A DNA stretch of 8,627 nt. Origin: Candidatus Levyibacteriota bacterium. Lineage in GTDB: Bacteria > Patescibacteriota > Microgenomatia > Levybacterales > UBA12049. Location: NCBI GenBank assembly GCA_016184205.1, contig JACPDD010000038.1:1-8627 (forward strand), written 5' to 3'. Positions 5,799-8,627 of the stretch are shown here, piece by piece; within the stretch, counting starts at the first letter, position 1; every line of letters begins with the position of its first letter. A model generated the notes under the pieces. That model ran no database searches and was not told the origin of the DNA. It worked only from the letters and a program-made list of their open reading frames with translations. The position numbers were made by a program, and so were the translations under genes.

Positions 5799-6962
5799 TC
5801 AAGAGTTGAGATTGGATACCCTTGCAAGGGCTTTGTCTTTGTCGATTGGATTCATTCGAGACTTTCGAACAGCAGATCTTATCGTTTCAATAGTCTTATC
5901 ATAAGTTTGCGTATCCACCGGATATGGAGTCGCATCTTTCCCACCATGAGCAAATGAGAAGCGGGCAGGGTCTTCATATGAAGGTACTGCTCCATAAATT
6001 ACTTCGGCAACAAGAGCGAGAGCTCGTATAGTCTTAGGCCCAACACCTTCTGTTGCAATTAATTCTTCATAGTTTTTAGGTGAAATTTCTTTAAGCCTAT
6101 TTAAAATTTTCTGAAGATATTTACTTTTTTGAAATTCCTCCTGCAGAACCGGATGATATGTAAATTCGGTTCTTTCGAGCTTTAGTAAAGTCATCTGTTC
6201 CTTTCCCCTTTTCATTCTAAGAGACTGGCTAAGAGGCGAAGAATATGAACTAATAATCTCTATGTCCTTTAGCAAACTATTTATATTATTTTTTACAAGC
6301 TCAACAGATGTATCCCTTGTTTTATTGCTACTTTTTGCAACAAGATTTAAAACTCGATTGTAAAATACTTGAGATGAAATTCCAGAATGCGGCTCTTCAA
6401 CAAAATTCTTAGGGTCCGACCCTTCTTCAAACCAATGATACCGCCTGGCTGAGCTTGTTTTAGTATTCATTCCCTGTTGCACAACTGCCCAAGCTCCATT
6501 TTTACTAAAGAAGAAAACATGATGATAAAGTTGGTAACCGTCCTGGACTAGCGAGGAATCTACTTTAGCTGCAAGCTTAGATGAGCGAACCAAAGTATTT
6601 GCTTGAGTTGGTCTAAAATTAAGCCTTTCACTCCAACCTAAAATTTGGTCTGGCGTTTTTCTTGATGTCTTACCTTTTCCGCCTGCCATAAATATTCCCA
6701 GATCTCTTTCCTGTCCTCTGATTGCCTCTTTAAGAGCCCCTGTGAGCACTGTAGTTAGCCCAGAAGCGTTCCAATCAAACGCCAAGACAGTACCTAGCGT
6801 CTGGAACCAAACCGGGTCAGCAATTCTTCTTATAAACTCGTCAGGGCCGTATTCATCAATAAGAACTTCAACCATTGCTCTGCCTAGCTTTACCATCCTC
6901 TCAAACAGCCAGGGAGGACATTTTCCGTAATCTAATGTAAATGTTGCTATGCCCCGTCTCAT
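5799..6962 (-). CDS. DUF763 family protein with helix-hairpin-helix
   Basis: This 387-aa protein matches the DUF763 family, common in archaea and some thermophilic or uncultured bacteria, with no established biochemical function. Family hallmarks run the whole length. The start is MRRGIATFTLDYGKCPPWLFERMVKLGRAM. Then come GPDEFIRRIADPVWFQTLG and LAFDWNASGLTTVLTGALKE (about 60-79). GIFMAGGKGKTSRKTP follows (89-104), and the conserved C-terminal FSFAHGGKDATPYPVD lies at about 335-350. At 301-334, LIATEGVGPKTIRALALVAEVIYG is a helix-hairpin-helix of the kind that holds DNA backbone in repair enzymes. No transmembrane segment is visible. These features suggest a DNA-binding or nucleic-acid-processing role, which is an inference. 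It has its own extended -10 promoter and is followed by the coiled-coil gene. The archaeal distribution makes old horizontal transfer possible. It ends in TGA. Confidence 0.88.
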   Translation of the reverse strand: MRRGIATFTLDYGKCPPWLFERMVKLGRAMVEVLIDEYGPDEFIRRIADPVWFQTLGTVLAFDWNASGLTTVLTGALKEAIRGQERDLGIFMAGGKGKTSRKTPDQILGWSERLNFRPTQANTLVRSSKLAAKVDSSLVQDGYQLYHHVFFFSKNGAWAVVQQGMNTKTSSARRYHWFEEGSDPKNFVEEPHSGISSQVFYNRVLNLVAKSSNKTRDTSVELVKNNINSLLKDIEIISSYSSPLSQSLRMKRGKEQMTLLKLERTEFTYHPVLQEEFQKSKYLQKILNRLKEISPKNYEELIATEGVGPKTIRALALVAEVIYGAVPSYEDPARFSFAHGGKDATPYPVDTQTYDKTIETIRSAVRKSRMNPIDKDKALARVSNLNS

Positions 6963-6983
6963 AATAATTTACTTAACAGTCTG

Positions 6984-7012
6984 ATTATACCATCAGTCAC
7001 AAAGCGTCTGAA
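6984..7012 (-). promoter_or_regulatory. Promoter of the DUF763 gene
   Basis: On the - strand TATAAT (6984-6989) is preceded by TG-G, making an extended -10 element. A weak -35 TTCAGA (7007-7012) sits 17 bp upstream. The -10 ends 21 nt before the ATG at 6962, so this transcript should have a leader of roughly 14 nt. That leader is A/T-only near the start codon and has no Shine-Dalgarno motif. It is the only recognised promoter here that predicts a real leader. Confidence 0.65.
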
Positions 7013-7020
7013 TTTGTTTA

Positions 7021-7036
7021 AATGTTTCAAAACATT
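7021..7036. repeat. Short perfect inverted repeat (AATGTTT/AAACATT)
   Basis: AATGTTT-CA-AAACATT forms an AT-rich hairpin between yraN and the DUF763 promoter. On the - strand it is followed by TTTAAAC rather than a long T-run. It could be a weak terminator for rplS-yraN or an operator for the DUF763 gene; neither can be decided from sequence. Confidence 0.3.
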
Positions 7037-7051
7037 GAATAGAATTCACAT

Positions 7052-7423
7052 TTAGGAAGTTATGTTTTCTATGTGTTCTATTTTCAGTTCGCTTCCCGAA
7101 ATGTCTATGCCGATTGCATCAATTCTCATTTGCTCGGGAAGATTCTTATGAGTCATTTTATAAAACTGCGCGGTTTTAATAAGAGGCCTAAGTTTCCAAG
7201 GTGCTATTGCATCAAAAGGAGTTCCAAAATTATCGGAGGAACGGGTTTTCACCTCAACAAAAACCAGCACTTGTCCTCCCCTTGCCGAAGGATCGGTAGC
7301 TATAATGTCGAGCTCGCCGTATCCGCGTCTAAAGTTTCTCTCAATTATTTTGTAGCCTTTTCTCTTGAGGAATTCGCAAGCCTTGTCTTCACCCAATCTG
7401 GCAGTTGGATTGGAAATCTTCAT
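7052..7423 (-). CDS. yraN: YraN/UPF0102 family nuclease-fold protein
   Basis: This 123-aa protein is typical in length for UPF0102. The N-terminal GEDKACEFLKRKGYKIIERNFR matches the family GExxAxxyLxxxGyxIlexNxR. The restriction-endonuclease-like core follows: GELDIIA (36-42, Asp39) and VFVEVKTRS (Glu57, Lys59), equivalent to the D...ExK metal-binding signature. Then come FGTPFDAIAPWK and RIDAIGID, also conserved. The family is predicted to be a nuclease or Holliday-junction-type protein, but its substrate is not established. It starts 6 nt after the rplS stop, so it should share the rplS promoter. rplS and yraN are frequent neighbours in bacteria, often with rnhB between them; rnhB is missing here. 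Confidence 0.92.
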   Translation of the reverse strand: MKISNPTARLGEDKACEFLKRKGYKIIERNFRRGYGELDIIATDPSARGGQVLVFVEVKTRSSDNFGTPFDAIAPWKLRPLIKTAQFYKMTHKNLPEQMRIDAIGIDISGSELKIEHIENITS

Positions 7424-7429
7424 TAAACT

Positions 7430-7711
7430 TTAGTTTATTCTTCTTAAGTGGTAGAGCTTTGCTCTTCTGACTTTTGTTTTGGAATGAGATTTTACATCAA
7501 CCTTTTCAATGTTTGGAGAAGAAATGGGCCAAATTCTTTCAACTGCAATATCGCCAACAAGTTTTCTAACCGTGAAGCTTTTATTTTCTCCACGGCCGCG
7601 AACTTGCAGAACTACCCCTTCAAAAATCTGAATTCTTGTCTTCTCATCTTCTCTAATTTTCTGATGTACCCTAACCAAATCGCCCGGCACAAAATCAATA
7701 GTCTTTATCAT
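7430..7711 (-). CDS. rplS: 50S ribosomal protein L19
   Basis: This 93-aa protein is somewhat shorter than the usual 110-120 aa, mainly at the C-terminus. Recognisable family segments are FVPGDLVRVHQKI, EKTRIQIFEGVVLQVRGRG, KSFTVRKL, VERIWPISSPNIEKVDV and the terminal KVRRAKLYHLR. L19 sits at the 30S-50S interface near the intersubunit bridges. The ATG at 7711 (MIKTIDFVPGD) is chosen over the in-frame TTG at 7729: the TTG lies upstream of the predicted transcription start, inside the -10 region, while the ATG lies 6 nt after the TATAAT. No Shine-Dalgarno sequence is present, consistent with a leaderless mRNA. yraN follows 6 nt downstream, indicating an operon. Confidence 0.96.
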   Translation of the reverse strand: MIKTIDFVPGDLVRVHQKIREDEKTRIQIFEGVVLQVRGRGENKSFTVRKLVGDIAVERIWPISSPNIEKVDVKSHSKTKVRRAKLYHLRRIN

Positions 7712-7717
7712 GAGACA

Positions 7718-7728
7718 ATTATAGCACA
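7718..7728 (-). promoter_or_regulatory. rplS extended -10 promoter
   Basis: On the - strand TGTGCTATAAT contains a perfect extended -10 (TG-C-TATAAT; hexamer 7718-7723). Only 6 nt lie between it and the rplS ATG, so the mRNA should begin at or next to the A of the ATG. The -35 position falls inside the CTAG heptamer array with no good -35 hexamer. The element differs from the uvrB element (3059-3069) at a single base. Confidence 0.75.
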
Positions 7729-7729
7729 A

Positions 7730-7757
7730 CTAGCCACTAGTCGCTAAGAACTAGTTG
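7730..7757. repeat. Four-unit heptamer array (CTAGnnn)
   Basis: Units begin at 7730, 7737, 7744 and 7751: CTAGCCA, CTAGTCG, CTAAGAA and CTAGTTG. The period is exactly 7 bp, with a 4-bp core (one core is CTAA) and a 3-bp variable tail. The outer edges also form an inverted repeat, CAACTAG (7727-7733) with CTAGTTG (7751-7757). The last unit contains the pyrG stop codon (TAG on the - strand, 7751-7753). The array fills the spacer between pyrG and the rplS -10 box. Confidence 0.65.
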
Positions 7758-8627
7758 CTCTCTTTCTTTTTACAAGCCTCTACGAAGGCCATGAAAATGG
7801 GGTGGGGAGAAAGGGGTCTGCTTTTGTACTCAGGATGCCCTTGAGTTCCCAAGTAAAAAGGGTGGACGGCTTTGGGCAATTCGATAATTTCCGCAAGGTT
7901 CTCAATTTTGGAGCGGGCAGAAATTACAAGACCGGCTTTTTCAAAATTTTTGAAAAAGTCATCATTGAATTCATATCTGTGTCTGTGTCTTTCTGCTGTT
8001 AACCCAGACCTTTTGTCTATAAAGCCGTTGTACTTATCATATATCTCATACGCCAGGGTGCCTTTTTTGACAATTGCTTCCCATGTTCCAAGCCTCATGG
8101 TTCCGCCGTAAGCTCTTCTTGCCATAATTTCTTTTTGTGCAGGCATTAAATGAATTACAGGATGCTTTGTAGTTTTTGAGTTTTCCTCGCTATTTGCATC
8201 TTTCCATTTAAGAATGTCACGGGCATAAGCAATTGTAGCAAGCTGCATTCCGTAACAGAGTCCCAAATACGGAATCATATTTTTTCTAGCATAGCTTGCT
8301 GCCGCTATCATGCCCTGGGCGCCTCTTTCCCCCCAACCAATTGGGACAATTATTCCGTCGGGTTTTCCTATTAGAGTTACTCCTTCTTTCTCGACTTTTT
8401 GCGCGTCTACCCAGCGGGTTTTGACATCAACACCAGCTTGACATGCGGCATGGTCAATAGCATCAAAAAGAGCTGCGTATGAATCTTTTAGTTGGTACTC
8501 CCCTGTTCCAAAATATTTCCCAACTATTGTTATTTCTATTTGCTTTGACTTTTTGGCTTTTAACTTATCTATTAATTTTTTCCATGCGGTAAGATTTGGT
8601 TTTTTCGCAGAGAGTCCTAGCTTTCTC
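7751..8627 (-). CDS. pyrG: CTP synthase, C-terminal glutamine amidotransferase domain (partial, 5' end outside window)
   Basis: The - strand frame is open from the right edge to a TAG at 7751-7753, giving the last 291 residues of a family usually 530-560 aa long. The linker (ITIVGKYFGTGEYQLKDSYAALFDAI) precedes a class I glutaminase domain. The nucleophile Cys (codon 8255-8257) is in PYLGLCYGMQLA. His and Glu of the triad (codons 7835-7837 and 7829-7831) are in TQGHPEYKSRP. MRLGTWEAIV and ERHRHRYEFN are CTP-synthase-specific. The enzyme makes CTP from UTP, ATP and glutamine-derived ammonia. Two normally conserved spots differ: PGGFG reads PIGWG (Ile codon 8339-8341), and RGxEG reads RGAQG. 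The ATG at 8309-8311 is internal, not the start. The synthetase domain lies beyond the edge. Confidence 0.95.
   Translation of the reverse strand, partial: RKLGLSAKKPNLTAWKKLIDKLKAKKSKQIEITIVGKYFGTGEYQLKDSYAALFDAIDHAACQAGVDVKTRWVDAQKVEKEGVTLIGKPDGIIVPIGWGERGAQGMIAAASYARKNMIPYLGLCYGMQLATIAYARDILKWKDANSEENSKTTKHPVIHLMPAQKEIMARRAYGGTMRLGTWEAIVKKGTLAYEIYDKYNGFIDKRSGLTAERHRHRYEFNDDFFKNFEKAGLVISARSKIENLAEIIELPKAVHPFYLGTQGHPEYKSRPLSPHPIFMAFVEACKKKESN

Noticed and set aside
7712..7729. Longer L19 start at the in-frame TTG (adds MCYNCL)
   Set aside because: The extension overlaps the TATAAT promoter element, has no family similarity, and would lie upstream of the predicted transcription start.
7727..7757. 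CAACTAG/CTAGTTG hairpin as a terminator for pyrG
   Set aside because: No T-run follows on the - strand; the sequence leads straight into the rplS -10 box, and the arms are explained by the heptamer array.
7073..8111. + strand open frames opposite yraN, rplS and pyrG, and one at 6742-6930 opposite the DUF763 gene
   Set aside because: Each lies antisense to a recognised conserved gene and shows no domain, promoter or plausible start context.
8309..8311. ATG that would make a 186-aa stand-alone glutaminase
   Set aside because: The same frame stays open to the window edge and encodes clear CTP synthase linker and glutaminase sequence before this Met, so it is internal.
1..8627. Alternative genetic code with TGA as glycine (code 25)
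   Set aside because: The DUF763 gene ends in TGA at the expected family end and no conserved gene contains an in-frame TGA.
1..8627. Mobile element, CRISPR array, tRNA or toxin-antitoxin pair
   Set aside because: No transposase, integrase, direct-repeat/spacer pattern, cloverleaf or small toxin-like pair was seen on either strand; the heptamer arrays lack unique spacers of CRISPR size.

Overview
The window is a compact, AT-rich stretch of bacterial chromosome with short spacers, small gene overlaps and a standard genetic code (TAA, TAG and TGA all end genes). The gene set points to a Candidate Phyla Radiation (Patescibacteria) genome, possibly of the Microgenomates type. The evidence is an SIS-type bifunctional phosphoglucose/phosphomannose isomerase, a cut-down PEP-synthase-like protein, an archaeal-type DUF763 protein, short versions of core genes, and a lack of Shine-Dalgarno sequences. 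The lineage is inferred from gene style; no rRNA marker is present.

Layout. The left part (1-2320, + strand) holds the 3' end of a phosphomannomutase/phosphoglucomutase gene, overlapped by the isomerase gene. A 355-aa relic-like PEP synthase homologue with its own promoter follows. lexA (- strand) meets that gene tail to tail with a 9-bp coding overlap. lexA and uvrB diverge from a 137-bp spacer that carries both promoters, a perfect inverted repeat over the lexA -35 box (candidate LexA operator) and an array of seven 7-bp units. uvrB runs tail to tail into an unrecognised coiled-coil gene with a 23-bp overlap. From there to the right edge everything is on the - strand: (reading 5' to 3') pyrG, then rplS-yraN, then a DUF763 gene, then the coiled-coil gene.

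How the genes fit together. The first two genes interconvert glucose-6-P, fructose-6-P, mannose-6-P and mannose-1-P for nucleotide-sugar synthesis. lexA and uvrB are the SOS repressor and a nucleotide-excision-repair subunit. The DUF763 protein (helix-hairpin-helix) and YraN (nuclease-like fold) add two more probable nucleic-acid-binding proteins. pyrG makes CTP and rplS is a ribosomal protein gene.

The most striking non-coding signals are these. (1) Five of six recognisable promoters place the -10 box only 6-9 nt before the ATG, so the mRNAs should be leaderless or nearly so. (2) Two unrelated heptamer arrays (units xCGxnnn before uvrB, CTAGnnn before rplS) each lie just upstream of nearly identical extended -10 elements, TGTGCTAAAAT and TGTGCTATAAT. 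(3) TTTGTC-N5-GACAAA lies over the lexA -35 box, with a matching half-site next to the uvrB start. No spacer exceeds 300 bp. No tRNA, rRNA, CRISPR or insertion sequence was seen.
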